From CALKHQ01 sp050329975 (GTDB taxonomy: Bacteria; Pseudomonadota; Alphaproteobacteria; CALKHQ01): a DNA stretch of 64,000 bases. Numbering within the stretch: position 1 is the first letter of the stretch; the number at the start of each line of letters is the position of its first letter. The DNA lies in NCBI GenBank assembly GCA_050329975.1, contig JBHJOG010000207.1, forward strand, positions 14,632 through 78,631, read 5' to 3'. Positions 33,785 to 44,723 of this stretch are shown in pieces. A model generated the notes under the pieces. That model did no database searches, had not been told where the DNA came from, and saw nothing but the letters and a program-made list of their open reading frames with translations. A program made the translations under genes and the position numbers.

Positions 33785-35293
33785 CTACACCGTCACGTCG
33801 GGATGCACCTGCTCGGCCCGCACCGCTGGTGCCGTGAGGTCCGGCTGCTCGACGAAGCGAATATGGCCCTTCAGGCCCATTGCCGCGATCGTGTCGCCGA
33901 ACAGCGCCTCGATCTCAGCCCGGGACTCGGCGCCGAATGCGGTGCGACTGATCAGCAGCAGGTCTAGCCGGCCGGTTCCCGCGAGGCCGTCGAGCCGGAC
34001 CGGGCCGAGCCTGGAGAATCCGAAGTCGATCTGGAATCGAGCCCGGTCGTCTTCGCCGCCCTCGTCCTGCCCGTCATCGGGCTCCTGCCATGCAACCCTG
34101 AGCGGCTGCCAGCCGTGGGCGGTCGCGATCGGCAGGTAGAGCGCCCGCCAGAGTTCGCTGCCGGCGGAGGCGGCCTCGGTCTCCAGGCGCGACCCGCGCT
34201 GGGAGAGTGCCTCGGCGAGACGCTTGAGCAGGCTGTCGCGTCCCTGTTTCTGCATCGCCTGCTGTGCGTCCTGGCCCACCAGGGCACCGACGCCGCCTCC
34301 CTGCAAGGCGGCCATCAGGAACAGGGTCGACGACCCCAGCTTGGGGCCCATCCGTGGCAGCCGGGCGTCGACGGCAGCGGCCAGCGACGGCTGGGCGACG
34401 AGCGCCGCCATCATCTCGTCGAGCAAGCCCCCCAGTTGCGCGATCGATGGAGCCGGCGGTCCGACGCTTCGGGCTGTCGCCAGCACCTCCAGCCGAAGCC
34501 TGGCGCCGTCCGGCAGGTCGCCGCGATCCAGCACCAGCGTGCCGTTGGCAAAGTTCAGCACCGGCTGGCCCAGGGCGGCCCGGCCGCTCACGGTCGCCTC
34601 GAACGGTGCCGGCACGGTCAGCGACGGGGGCTGAGCGGTACCCGGCCGGGCGGTTGCCTGGCTTCCGCCCAACAGGGGCTGGATCGCCGGCTCGATCGCC
34701 AGGATCCGCACGGTGACCGTCGTCGGGCCGATGGCGGGAAGAGTGGGGCCGGCCGGCGGCGGTTGCGCTGCGGCGTTCGATGGCGCCGTCTGGGCGGCGG
34801 GCAACAGTCGCGCCTGCACCACGTCGCCGGCGGCCAGCGTCGGGATGGCATGGCCAGTTGCCGGCGCGGACGCGCCGGCGGTGCCGGTTGCAGGCTGGGT
34901 CTGCGGGGGCAGCAGGCGCACGACTCCCCCGGTATCCACCGCGAGCCGCAGCGAGGCGCCGGGCTCGGTGGTCAGGCCGGGCGCCGTCACCAGGATTCGT
35001 CCCAGCGCCGTCTCCAGGCGAATCGTGTCCGCAGCCTGGGTTGCGACCACCCGCGCCGCGAGCGTCACCGGCGCAGGCAGGCTGCGCAGATCGACCGAGG
35101 ATTCGCTGACGGTGACCCGGGTTCCGCTCTCGGCCGTCGTCGACGGCGCCGGTTGCTGCCTGGGCGCTTCCTGGGTCCCGGTCGCGGTCGAGGGGGACGG
35201 GGCTGCCGGCGCCGCCCTGCCGCTCTCGGAAGCCGCAGGCAGAGGCCGCGCGACGACCGCCGTCACCGGGGCGACGACGGGAACTTCAACCAT
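33785..35293 (-). CDS. FliK-like flagellar protein with Ala/Pro-rich N-terminus
   Basis: The 502-residue protein has a disordered Pro/Ala/Thr-rich half to about residue 250, with repeated small segments such as QTAPSNAAAQPPPAGPTLP. A structured C-terminus follows with QIDFGFSRLGPVRLDGLAGT. This resembles the Flg_hook (FliK C-terminal) domain, where a glycine-flanked L-P-L-G-I/V-V segment interacts with FlhB. It is last in the fliF-fleN operon, overlapping fleN by 8 bp. A separate fliK sits with flgD-flgE, so this one could act in secretion control elsewhere in the pathway (inference). Confidence 0.6.
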   Translation of the reverse strand: MVEVPVVAPVTAVVARPLPAASESGRAAPAAPSPSTATGTQEAPRQQPAPSTTAESGTRVTVSESSVDLRSLPAPVTLAARVVATQAADTIRLETALGRILVTAPGLTTEPGASLRLAVDTGGVVRLLPPQTQPATGTAGASAPATGHAIPTLAAGDVVQARLLPAAQTAPSNAAAQPPPAGPTLPAIGPTTVTVRILAIEPAIQPLLGGSQATARPGTAQPPSLTVPAPFEATVSGRAALGQPVLNFANGTLVLDRGDLPDGARLRLEVLATARSVGPPAPSIAQLGGLLDEMMAALVAQPSLAAAVDARLPRMGPKLGSSTLFLMAALQGGGVGALVGQDAQQAMQKQGRDSLLKRLAEALSQRGSRLETEAASAGSELWRALYLPIATAHGWQPLRVAWQEPDDGQDEGGEDDRARFQIDFGFSRLGPVRLDGLAGTGRLDLLLISRTAFGAESRAEIEALFGDTIAAMGLKGHIRFVEQPDLTAPAVRAEQVHPDVTV

Positions 35294-36086
35294 TTGTCCG
35301 AACCAGCATGTCGCCGATGATGGCGGCGATCGCCTCCACGTCCGCGCCTGCCGGCGAGCCGGGGTGGCAGGTCAGGGTCGGCGTCTGCCGCCGAATGCTG
35401 TCCTTGACCCGGGAATCACGCCGGACAATGCCGAGCAGCGGCGGGCTGAACTTGAGGAAGGATTCGCAGGCGCGTCGCATTGCGCCGTAGGTGCGCTCGC
35501 CCTCCTTGAGGCTGTCGGCCATGTTGACCACGATCTCGAAGCTGAGCTGCGGGTAGCGCGCGCGGGCGACCTTGATGAAGGCGTAGCCGTCGGTGAGCGA
35601 GGTCGGCTCGTCGGTGATGAGCACGATGCAGCGGCCGGCAGCGCCCGCCAGCCGCATCACCGAATCCTCAATGCCGGCGCCGAGATCGAGCACGATCGCG
35701 TCGTAGGTCGGAGCCAGATCGAACAGCTCGTCGGTCAACGTTCCCAGCTGGGACTGGCTCATCCGGCCGAGCGCGCCGGACCCGGACCGGCCGGCGATCA
35801 CGTCGAAGCGCCCGTCGCCTGCCTTGCAGATCACGTCGCGCAGCGGCACCCCGTCGATCACGGCGCGCGCTATGTCCTGGTCCGGCATCAGGCCGAGCTG
35901 GACGTCGACATTGGCCAGGCCCATGTCGGCATCGAACAGCAGGGCCCTGCGCCGCTTCAGCCCGAGGGCGTGGGCCAGCGTCACCGAGAACCAGGTCTTG
36001 CCGACCCCGCCCTTGCCGGACGCGACCGCGATGATCCTGCCGGGGGACAGCAACGGCATGGCCTGTGCCCGTTCAGCCGGTGTCAT
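35286..36086 (-). CDS. fleN: MinD-like flagellar number regulator FleN/FlhG
   Basis: I choose ATG 36086, overlapping the flhF stop (ATGA) with AGAGGAG 8 bases upstream, giving 266 residues. The deviant Walker A is ASGKGGVGKTWFSVTLA, and switch motifs follow as LLFDADMGLANVDVQLGL and VLDLGAGIEDSVM. The protein pairs with FlhF to set flagellum number and polar placement. An upstream in-frame ATG (36092) is too close to the ribosome-binding site. It is also called FlhG/YlxH. Confidence 0.88.
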   Translation of the reverse strand: MTPAERAQAMPLLSPGRIIAVASGKGGVGKTWFSVTLAHALGLKRRRALLFDADMGLANVDVQLGLMPDQDIARAVIDGVPLRDVICKAGDGRFDVIAGRSGSGALGRMSQSQLGTLTDELFDLAPTYDAIVLDLGAGIEDSVMRLAGAAGRCIVLITDEPTSLTDGYAFIKVARARYPQLSFEIVVNMADSLKEGERTYGAMRRACESFLKFSPPLLGIVRRDSRVKDSIRRQTPTLTCHPGSPAGADVEAIAAIIGDMLVRTNG

Positions 36087-37120
36087 GCGCATTGCTCCTC
36101 TGATCCGTCGTTCCATCGATGCTCGGCGCTGCCTCCGCTCTTGGTCATCAGCAGGCGGGCGAGGCTGGCCGGGGTCACCGGCCGAAGGCCGTTGCCGAGG
36201 CGCGGCGAGATCCCGACGCCGGAGAGCTTCAGATGGCCGCCATTGCCGCGGACCGCCGCCGCCGTCACCAGGCTGCCGAGCCGGCGGGCGGCATCGACCC
36301 GGCTTATGATGAGATGGGTGGCCCCGATCTCGGCGAAGGCCAGCGCCGTGTCCGCCGCCTCGAGCGGATCGCCGCCTGCCGGGAGCACCAGCACCCCGTG
36401 GCCGCGCACGCCGGCGATCAGGGCTGCGGCACGCGCCATGTCGTCAGGCTCGAACGGGTTGGCGCCGGCGGTGTCGACGATGGCGAGCACGGTTCGCCCG
36501 GCCGCCTCGTGCGCGGCGCGGCGCGTGCGCCAGCCTGCGGCCAGCGTCGCCGAGTTCTCCGCGCTCTCCACCGCGAGCCCCATGTGCTTGGCCAGCCCGG
36601 CGAGCTGTGCGAGCGCCCCGGTCTTCACCGTGTCCGCCGCCATCAGGTCCACGGCGACCCCGCCCATCATCGCGTGGGCGGCGAGCTTGGCGGCGGTGGT
36701 GGTCTTGCCGGCACCGGGCGGACCCACCAGCACGATCGGGCGCAGGCTGGGCCGGAACGGGGCGCCGCCGAAGCGCAGCCGCGTCTCGAACAAGGCCGCC
36801 ATCGCCATCTCCGGCTGCAGGTCGCGGTGAGCGGCCGCGCCGGCGACGAACTGGCGGGCCAGGGCCTCCGGCACCCCATGGCCGGCGAGCGCAGTGCCGA
36901 TGACCTCCTCGACCGACGGACCCGCAGGCGCCGTCGGGAGGGTCTCGAAGTCCTCCTCGTCGTCGTAGCCGGGCGCCGGCGGCTCGCAGGCCGCGATCAC
37001 CTTGACCATGCCGTCGCGACGGCTCTCGCTGGAGACGATGATCGCATCGTCCCCCATCTCCTCGCGGATCAGCCCCAGCGCCTGGGGCATGTCCTGGGCG
37101 ATGTAGGTCTTGATCCGCAT
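36083..37120 (-). CDS. flhF: Flagellar SRP-like GTPase FlhF
   Basis: The 345-residue protein begins MRIKTYIAQDMPQALGLIRE. It has the SRP54-type GTPase region with P-loop LVGPPGAGKTTTAAKLA, the DTAGANPFEPDD loop and a final GVGISPRLGNGLRPVTP. FlhF directs the first basal-body steps to the cell pole. It lies between flhA (3-bp gap) and fleN in one operon. Confidence 0.92.
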   Translation of the reverse strand: MRIKTYIAQDMPQALGLIREEMGDDAIIVSSESRRDGMVKVIAACEPPAPGYDDEEDFETLPTAPAGPSVEEVIGTALAGHGVPEALARQFVAGAAAHRDLQPEMAMAALFETRLRFGGAPFRPSLRPIVLVGPPGAGKTTTAAKLAAHAMMGGVAVDLMAADTVKTGALAQLAGLAKHMGLAVESAENSATLAAGWRTRRAAHEAAGRTVLAIVDTAGANPFEPDDMARAAALIAGVRGHGVLVLPAGGDPLEAADTALAFAEIGATHLIISRVDAARRLGSLVTAAAVRGNGGHLKLSGVGISPRLGNGLRPVTPASLARLLMTKSGGSAEHRWNDGSEEQCA

Positions 37121-37123
37121 CGC

Positions 37124-39250
37124 CTAGACCTGGCCCACGGTGCGGATCTTCGCCTTGGGGTGGATCTCGTTCTGCGACATGACCACGGTGATCGGCCGGA
37201 ACCGCTCGACGATCGAGCGGACATAGGGCCGGATCGCCGGGCTGGTCAGCAGCACGGGCGTCTCGCCCAGCATCGCCTGGTGCTCGAAGATCTGCCGTAC
37301 CCGGGCAATGAACTCCTGCAGCCTGGTCGGCGCCATCGCAAGCTGCCGTTCCTCGCCCTGGCCGACCAGCGCCTCCGCGAAGGCGCGCTCCCAGTCCGGC
37401 GACATGGTCACGATCGGCAACACGTTGTCGTGGTTGAGATTGGCATCGCAGAGCTGGCGCGCCAGCCGGCCGCGGACATGCTCGGTCAGCAGCAGCACAT
37501 TGCGGGTGTGGCCGGCGGCCTCGGCGACCGCCTCGAGGATCGTCGGCAGGTCGCGCACCGACACCCGCTCGCGCAGCAGGCCCTGCATGATCCGCTGGAT
37601 GACGGAGGTGCTGACCTGGGACGGGATCAGGTCCTCGATCAGCTTCTTGTGCTCGCCGGATATCTCGTCCAGCAGCTTCCTGGACTCGGCGAACGACAGC
37701 AGGTCGGCCATGTTGTCCTTTATCAGCTCGGTCAGGTGCGTGGTCACCACGGTTGCCGGGTCGACCACGGTGTAGCCGCGGAACAGCGCCTCCTCGCGGT
37801 TGTTCTCGCCGATCCATTTCGCCGGCAGCCCGAAGGTCGGCTCGCGGGTGGCGTCGCCGCTGATCGGAATCTCCTCGCCGCGCGGGTCCATCACCAGCAG
37901 CATGTTCGGCCTCAGCTCGCCGCGCCCTGCCTCGATCTCCTTGATGCGGATCGAATAGTCGTTGGCCGCCAGCTGCAGGTTGTCCTGGATCCGCACCGCC
38001 GGCATCACGAAGCCCATCTCCGAGGCGAGCTGCCGGCGCAGGGACTTGATCTGGTCGGTCAGCCGCTGGCCGGCCGGCCCGTTGATCAGCTGCAGCAGGC
38101 CGAAGCCGAGCTCGAGCCGGATCAGGTCCATGTGCAGGGCCGTGGTTATCGGCTCCTCCACCGGCGGAACCGCCCGCACCGCCTTGGCCTCTTCCATTGC
38201 CGCCGCGGCGACCACGGCGTTGCGCCGCCTGTCGACCACATAGGCGATGCCCCCGGTCGCGCCGGCCATGGCCAGGAACGGGAGCATCGGGATGCCGGGC
38301 AGCAGCGACATGGCCAGCATCAGGACCGCGCACAGGCCAAGGGCGCGCGGGTAGCCGCTGAGCTGGGCGAACACCGCCTTGTCGGCGCTGCCGGCGACGT
38401 TCGACTTGGAGACGAGCAGGCCGGCTGCCACCGAAACCACCAGCGCGGGGATCTGGGAGACGAGGCCGTCGCCGACGGTGAGCAGGGTATAGGACTGGGC
38501 GGCCTCTTCCATCGTCAGGCCCTTCTGGGCGGTGCCGATGATGATGCCGCCGACGATGTTGATCACGGTGATCATCAGGCCGGCGACGGCGTCGCCGCGG
38601 ACGAACTTCGAGGCGCCGTCCATCGCGCCGAAGAAATTGCTCTCGTCCTCCAGCGCCTTGCGGCGGTCGCGGGCCTGGGTCTCGTCGATCAGGCCGGCGC
38701 TGAGATCGGCATCGATCGCCATCTGCTTGCCGGGCATCGCATCCAGGGTGAAGCGTGCCGACACCTCGGCGATCCGGCCCGAGCCCTTGGTGATGACGAC
38801 GAAGTTCACGATCACCAGGATCGCGAACACCACGATGCCGATGACGAAGTTGCCGCTCATCACGAAGCTGCCGAAGGCCTCGATGACATGTCCCGCCGCC
38901 CCGGGACCTTCGTGGCCGTCGCTCAGGATCAGCCGAGTCGACGCCAGGTTGAGCGACAGCCTGAGCAGCGTCGCGATCAGCAGGACCGTCGGGAAGGAGG
39001 AGAACTCCAGCGGCTTGGCGATGAACAGGCTGGTCATCAGGATCAGGACGCCGAGGGTGATCGAGATCGCCAGCGCGATATCCAGCAGCCAGGTCGGCAT
39101 CGGCAGGATCAGGACGACCAGGATGCAGACCAGGCCGAGCGCAAGCACTACGTCCCCGCCCTTGGCCAGGCGCAGGATGCGCATGAAACCGGCGCGCGCG
39201 TCGTCGGACTTGGAACCGGCGCTGGGCGCCGGCAGGCTGGACTCGCTCAT
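37124..39250 (-). CDS. flhA: Flagellar export apparatus protein FlhA
   Basis: The 708-residue export gate has eight hydrophobic segments in the first about 330 residues, including LASTRLILSDGHEGPGAAGH and the conserved FHIPEP-like loop region GKQMAIDADLSAGLIDETQA. The cytoplasmic part contains GDATREPTFGLPAKWI, RIMQGLLRERVSVRDLPTIL and a final DLSQNEIHPKAK-type segment. It forms the nonameric ring that receives substrate-chaperone complexes. It follows flbD with a 43-bp gap. Confidence 0.95.
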   Translation of the reverse strand: MSESSLPAPSAGSKSDDARAGFMRILRLAKGGDVVLALGLVCILVVLILPMPTWLLDIALAISITLGVLILMTSLFIAKPLEFSSFPTVLLIATLLRLSLNLASTRLILSDGHEGPGAAGHVIEAFGSFVMSGNFVIGIVVFAILVIVNFVVITKGSGRIAEVSARFTLDAMPGKQMAIDADLSAGLIDETQARDRRKALEDESNFFGAMDGASKFVRGDAVAGLMITVINIVGGIIIGTAQKGLTMEEAAQSYTLLTVGDGLVSQIPALVVSVAAGLLVSKSNVAGSADKAVFAQLSGYPRALGLCAVLMLAMSLLPGIPMLPFLAMAGATGGIAYVVDRRRNAVVAAAAMEEAKAVRAVPPVEEPITTALHMDLIRLELGFGLLQLINGPAGQRLTDQIKSLRRQLASEMGFVMPAVRIQDNLQLAANDYSIRIKEIEAGRGELRPNMLLVMDPRGEEIPISGDATREPTFGLPAKWIGENNREEALFRGYTVVDPATVVTTHLTELIKDNMADLLSFAESRKLLDEISGEHKKLIEDLIPSQVSTSVIQRIMQGLLRERVSVRDLPTILEAVAEAAGHTRNVLLLTEHVRGRLARQLCDANLNHDNVLPIVTMSPDWERAFAEALVGQGEERQLAMAPTRLQEFIARVRQIFEHQAMLGETPVLLTSPAIRPYVRSIVERFRPITVVMSQNEIHPKAKIRTVGQV

Positions 39251-39293
39251 CTGGGCTCCGTTCCCGAAACGGGTGACCGACTAGGGTCGCGTA

Positions 39294-40676
<1,383 letters not shown>

Positions 40677-40722
40677 TGTGAACCCTCTTGTCCTAGGCAG
40701 CGTGTCAGGCAGTACGGAGCGG

Positions 40723-41094
40723 TCACGACCGGTCCGACTTGATGATTTCGGTCATGGTGACCCCGAGCCGATCGTCGACCACAACGACCTCGCCGCGGGC
40801 GACGAGGCGGTTGTTGACGAAGATGTCGATCGGCTCTCCCACCTTCCGGTCCAGCTCGACGATCGCGCCGGGGCCGAGGCGAAGCAGGTTGCTGACCTGC
40901 AGCTGCGACTTGCCGAGGACCGCCGAAACCTGGACCGGGATATCGTAGACCGTCTCCAGCTCGCGCGACGTGCGAACCTGGTTCGGGTCCTCGTCGTCGG
41001 AAGCGATCCGCCGGGCCTCCGCGGCCATAGCCGCCGCCATGTCGGTGTCGTCCTCGTCCAGCGTGTTGAGAACCAGATCTCCGTCTTCGTTCAT
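40723..41094 (-). CDS. fliN: Flagellar motor switch protein FliN
   Basis: The 123-residue protein has an acidic N-terminus and the SpoA fold, with DIPVQVSAVLGKSQLQVSNL, GAIVELDRKVGEPIDIFVNN and VARGEVVVVDDRLGVTMTEI. These are diagnostic of FliN. It forms the C-ring with FliG and FliM; fliM is not in this window. Its start overlaps the stop of fliH by 4 bp. Confidence 0.92.
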   Translation of the reverse strand: MNEDGDLVLNTLDEDDTDMAAAMAAEARRIASDDEDPNQVRTSRELETVYDIPVQVSAVLGKSQLQVSNLLRLGPGAIVELDRKVGEPIDIFVNNRLVARGEVVVVDDRLGVTMTEIIKSDRS

Positions 41095-41834
41095 GACCGG
41101 GTCTCCTGTTCAAGCTTTGGCCGCGACGGATCGTCCGGTTCGGGCCTGGTGTCGGGTGCGCCGCTGTGGCCGGGCGCTGTCTGTGATCGGTCGTCCAGTG
41201 CCTGGGCGACCAGTTGCTCGATCTGCTGCAGCACGGCCTCGCTGTTGCGCTCGGCGCCCCCGTCGGCCCACTCGACCACGCAGCCGTCTCGCGGCAGCTT
41301 GTGGTCGGCGAGAATGACGAGCTTGCCGGGCCAGGCGCGGGCGGCAGCCATGGCCTCCAACGGCGCGGTCGCCGCCTCCAGCACGTCGGGATGGAACTTG
41401 AACACGATGGCCGGCTCGTGCCGCGCCAGCTCCAGGCACTCGGCGACGACCGTCTCGATCTCCTGCAGGCCGTGCGCGGCCGAGAGCCGCGGGAACAAGG
41501 TGCGGACCGAGGCCATCGCCAGGGCCAGGCCGTCGCGCCGCGCGTGGTCTGCCACATAGACCAGCTGCTCGCGCAGGCTCGCGAGCTGCCCATCGATCCT
41601 GGCGACAGCCTGCTCGGTCGCCGCCGCGATGCTGCGCAGCGCCTGCACCTCGCCGGCGGCCAGGCCTTCGGCATGGCCGGTCGACCGCGCCATCTCCAAC
41701 TCGTCGCGGTTGAACGTCGGCTCGGGCGGTGGCGCCTCGGCCCGCAGCCGGTCCCCCCGGTCGGCCCTGTCGGCCCGGTCGAACGATGTCTCGAAGAGGA
41801 ACTTTTCCAACTGCTGTCCCGAACGGCCGGTCAA
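41091..41834 (-). CDS. fliH: Flagellar assembly protein FliH
   Basis: No ATG start preserves the frame's N-terminus, so I take TTG at 41834, which overlaps the fliG stop (TTGA) and gives 247 residues. It starts TGRSGQQLEKFLFETSFD. The middle is helical and Ala/Glu-rich (FNRDELEMARSTGHAEGLAA), and the C-terminal half (HEPAIVFKFHPDVLEAATAP, ILADHKLPRDGCVVEWADGG) matches FliH/YscL domains. It regulates the FliI ATPase. The order fliG-fliH-fliN supports it. Confidence 0.8.
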   Translation of the reverse strand: MTGRSGQQLEKFLFETSFDRADRADRGDRLRAEAPPPEPTFNRDELEMARSTGHAEGLAAGEVQALRSIAAATEQAVARIDGQLASLREQLVYVADHARRDGLALAMASVRTLFPRLSAAHGLQEIETVVAECLELARHEPAIVFKFHPDVLEAATAPLEAMAAARAWPGKLVILADHKLPRDGCVVEWADGGAERNSEAVLQQIEQLVAQALDDRSQTAPGHSGAPDTRPEPDDPSRPKLEQETRS

Positions 41835-42856
41835 TAGACCAGCTCGTCCTCTCCCTTGCCTTCGTTGATGACGATCTCGCCTTTTGCCGCCAACTCCTTG
41901 GCGATCCCGATCATCTCCGACTGCGCCTCGTCGACGTCGCGCAGGCGGACGGGCCCCATGGCCGTCATGTCGTCCTTCAGGATCTTGCCGGCGCGCTCGG
42001 ACATGTTGCCGATGAACAGCTGGCGCAGGCTTTCCGATGCGCCCTTCAGGCACATCGCGAGCTTGTCCTTCGGCACCGAGCTCATCAGCCTCTGCACCGA
42101 GGTGGAGTCGAGCTTGCCCAGGTCCTCGAAGGTGAACATCAGCGATTTGATCTTCTCGGCCGCGTCGCGGTTGCGCTCTTCCAGCGCGGACAGGAAGCGG
42201 CTCTCGGTCGACCGATCGAGGTTGTTGAAGATGTCGGCCATCATCTCGTGGGCGTCACGCCGGTTGGTGCGGGCGAGGTTGCTCATGAACTCGTTGCGCA
42301 GCGTGCGCTCGACGTCGTCGAGCACCTCCTTCTGCACCGCCTCCATGCGCAGCATCCGCATCACCACTTCCATCGCGAACCCTTCGGGCAGGTTGGTCAG
42401 CACGCGCGACGCATGGTCCGGCCGCACCTTCGACAGCACGACGGCGACCGTCTGCGGGTATTCGTTCTTCAGGTAGTTGGCGAGCACCGATTCATTGACG
42501 TTGCAGAGCTTCTCCCACATCGTCCGGCCGGCCGGACCGCGGATCTCCTCCATGATCAGGTCGACCCGGGAGTCGGGCAGGACCTTCAGCAGCAGGCGCT
42601 CGGTGCTGTCGAAAGTGCCGACGATGGCGCCGGTCGACATCAGGTTCTGGGCAAATTCCTTGAACAGCTGCTCGACTACCGGTGACGCGACCGAGCCGAG
42701 CTGGGCCATGTGCTGGCAGATGTCGCGGATCTCGTCGTCCTGCATCTCGGCGAACAGCTTCGATGCATGCTCTTCGCCGAGCGCCAGCAGGATGATGGCG
42801 GCCCGGTCGGGCCCCTTCAGCTCGCTGTAAGCGTTGATCCTGCGGAAGGCGGCCAT
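41831..42856 (-). CDS. fliG: Flagellar motor switch protein FliG
   Basis: The 341-residue protein starts directly after the fliF stop. It shows the three FliG domains: N-terminal GPDRAAIILLALGEEHASKL, middle ARVLTNLPEGFAMEVVMRM with the EHPQTVA-like segment NEYPQTVAVVLSKVRPDHAS, and the C-terminal torque helix MFTFEDLGKLDSTSVQRLMS. The charged residues of the torque helix are kept. It couples the stator to rotation and binds FliF and FliM. Confidence 0.95.
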   Translation of the reverse strand: MAAFRRINAYSELKGPDRAAIILLALGEEHASKLFAEMQDDEIRDICQHMAQLGSVASPVVEQLFKEFAQNLMSTGAIVGTFDSTERLLLKVLPDSRVDLIMEEIRGPAGRTMWEKLCNVNESVLANYLKNEYPQTVAVVLSKVRPDHASRVLTNLPEGFAMEVVMRMLRMEAVQKEVLDDVERTLRNEFMSNLARTNRRDAHEMMADIFNNLDRSTESRFLSALEERNRDAAEKIKSLMFTFEDLGKLDSTSVQRLMSSVPKDKLAMCLKGASESLRQLFIGNMSERAGKILKDDMTAMGPVRLRDVDEAQSEMIGIAKELAAKGEIVINEGKGEDELVY

Positions 42857-44569
42857 TTAGTTCTGACCTTCTTCGGTGTAGAGCCAGCTGCGCAGAAGTG
42901 CCACCGCCTCCTGCGGGTGGTTGTCGATGATCTCGCTGACCTTGTTGATCGAGGAGCGACGGACCTGGCCCTCGATCTTGGCGAGGTCGATGAAGTCGTC
43001 CATCGCGGTGCGGCTCGGCGCCTTCGGCCGCCCGTCGTCTTCCGCCTCGCCCTCGCTGCCGGCGGGCCCCGTCAGCAGCGGCTGGCCGTCCGCGCCCATC
43101 GTTGCCGCGATCGCAGGGTTGCCCGCCGCGCCGGCAAGCGCCGGCACGGCTCCGCCGGCTCCGCTCATGCCGCGCATGATTGGCCGAACCACGAAGATGA
43201 TCGCCACCAACGCCAGCACGACCAGCAGCAGGATTTCGATCAGCCGCGTGAGGTCGATGCCGAACTCTTCCAGCATTCCAGGAACCTCGACGCCGGAGCC
43301 GACCTGCATCTCGGCAAGGGACATGCCTTGGGCGAACTGCAGGTTCTGCACCTCCAATGTATCGCCGCGCGCAGGGTCGTAGCCGACCGCCGATTCGACC
43401 AGGGCCTGCATCGCCGCAAGCTCCTCCTGGCTGCGCGGCCGGTAGCTGATCGTGGAGACCTCGTTTCCGTCCGCATCCGTGACGACCGTCGGGTCGTAGG
43501 AACCGTCGATCATCACGGCGATGGACAGCCGCCGGACAGCGCCGGGCGCAAATGTGGTCTGGGTCTCGACCACCGACAGGCGGTTGGCGACACGTTCCTC
43601 CAGCGAGCTGTCGCTCGAGAAGCTGGTGGTACCGTCCACCGCGCCATCCTGGGGGTTTGGCAGTTCGGCGAGCACGGTAACGCCGTCGCCGCCTCGCTGG
43701 TCGGTGGATTCCCGGGTTCTCTCGACGGTCGTGACCTCGGCCGGCACGACGCCTTCCGGGTCGTAGCTGGTCGACGACTGGGTCACCAGGTCGAAGTTCA
43801 TCGATGCCGTGACCTTGGCCTGGACATGACCGGCCCCGACATAGGCACTCAGCAACTCCACGATCCGGTGTTCGAGCTCGGCCTCGTAGGCGGTCTGCAG
43901 CTGCTCCGAGCGGCTGGTCTGGGTGGACTGGCTGAGCAGGCGGCCGCCCTGGTCGATCACCGAGACGTTGTCCGGTTCCATGCGGTTGACGGCCGAGGCG
44001 ACCAGGTTCTGGATCGCCATCACCTGGTCGGCGGAGATCGTACGTCCGCCACGGATGTCCAGAATGATCGAGGCGCTGGGCGGCTGGGTCTCCCGGCTGA
44101 ACGTCATCCGCTGCGGCAGCACGAGGTGCACGCGCGCGTTCTGCACGGAGTCCAGCCAGCGGATGGTGCGCGCGAGCTCGCCCTCGATCGCGCGCTGCTG
44201 GTTGATCTCGATGATGTTGCTGGTGGTGCCGAGCGCGTCGAGATTGTCGAAGATCTCGTAGCCGATCACGCCATAGCCCGGCAGGCCGTTGGCCGCCATG
44301 TCCAGCCGCAGGCGGGCGACCTCGGTTGACGGCACCATGATGGTCGTGCCGCCGTTGGTCAGCTGGTAGTCGACCCCGCGTGAGTCGAGCTCGCCGACGA
44401 TCGCGGTGCTGTCGCCCGGCTCCAGGCCGGCGAACAGCGGGGTCATCTCGGTGGCGCTGAACCGCGAGATGATATAGGCGAACAGTCCGATCAGCCCGGC
44501 GGCGACCAGCCCGAGCGCGATGATCCTTCCCGGACCAAGACTGCGCAATGTGTTGATCAGGCCCTGCAC
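42857..44569 (-). CDS. fliF: Flagellar MS-ring protein FliF
   Basis: The 570-residue protein starts at GTG 44569 and reads MQGLINTLRSLGPGRIIALG. The N-terminal membrane segment lies at about 15-38, followed by the ring-building motifs LFAGLEPGDSTAIVGELDSR, GLPGYGVIGYEIFDNLDALG and RAIEGELARTIRWLDSVQNA. A second membrane helix is near 455-478, and the C-terminal tail that binds FliG follows. It is first gene of a long operon that runs to 33785. Its upstream region holds a candidate CtrA box and paired ftr-like palindromes. Confidence 0.95.
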   Translation of the reverse strand: MQGLINTLRSLGPGRIIALGLVAAGLIGLFAYIISRFSATEMTPLFAGLEPGDSTAIVGELDSRGVDYQLTNGGTTIMVPSTEVARLRLDMAANGLPGYGVIGYEIFDNLDALGTTSNIIEINQQRAIEGELARTIRWLDSVQNARVHLVLPQRMTFSRETQPPSASIILDIRGGRTISADQVMAIQNLVASAVNRMEPDNVSVIDQGGRLLSQSTQTSRSEQLQTAYEAELEHRIVELLSAYVGAGHVQAKVTASMNFDLVTQSSTSYDPEGVVPAEVTTVERTRESTDQRGGDGVTVLAELPNPQDGAVDGTTSFSSDSSLEERVANRLSVVETQTTFAPGAVRRLSIAVMIDGSYDPTVVTDADGNEVSTISYRPRSQEELAAMQALVESAVGYDPARGDTLEVQNLQFAQGMSLAEMQVGSGVEVPGMLEEFGIDLTRLIEILLLVVLALVAIIFVVRPIMRGMSGAGGAVPALAGAAGNPAIAATMGADGQPLLTGPAGSEGEAEDDGRPKAPSRTAMDDFIDLAKIEGQVRRSSINKVSEIIDNHPQEAVALLRSWLYTEEGQN

Positions 44570-44669
44570 GACCCTGCATCTCCCCGGTTACAGGAGGCTT
44601 GGGCACGTCCATCCAGGGACTCTGGTCCGGCCGTACCCTCGCGTCACCGAGACGCTAGGGCCGACGTGC

Positions 44670-44684
44670 TGAACAACAGGTTAA
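44670..44684 (-). promoter_or_regulatory. Candidate CtrA box upstream of fliF
   Basis: On the minus strand the sequence TTAA-N7-TTCA differs by one base from the CtrA consensus. It lies about 100 bp upstream of the fliF GTG and 6 bp from a palindromic ftr-like site. In Caulobacter the fliF promoter is a CtrA class II promoter. Confidence 0.5.
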
Positions 44685-44689
44685 GCGGG

Positions 44690-44723
44690 GGCAGATTTTG
44701 CCTAGCAGGCGGCAAATCTTGCT
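44690..44723. promoter_or_regulatory. Paired ftr-like (FlbD) palindromes before fliF
   Basis: GGCAGATTTTGCC (44690-44702) and GGCAAATCTTGCT (44711-44723) have centres 21 bp apart, two helical turns. Their arms match the GGCAA/TTGCC palindrome found near the sigma-54 promoters of this window. The second touches the sciP stop codon. FlbD would probably repress fliF here. Confidence 0.55.

Noticed and set aside
44711..44723. GGCAAATCTTGC as a sigma-54 -24/-12 promoter before fliF
   Set aside because: GG-to-GC spacing is two bases too short. The sequence fits the palindromic ftr-like motif instead.
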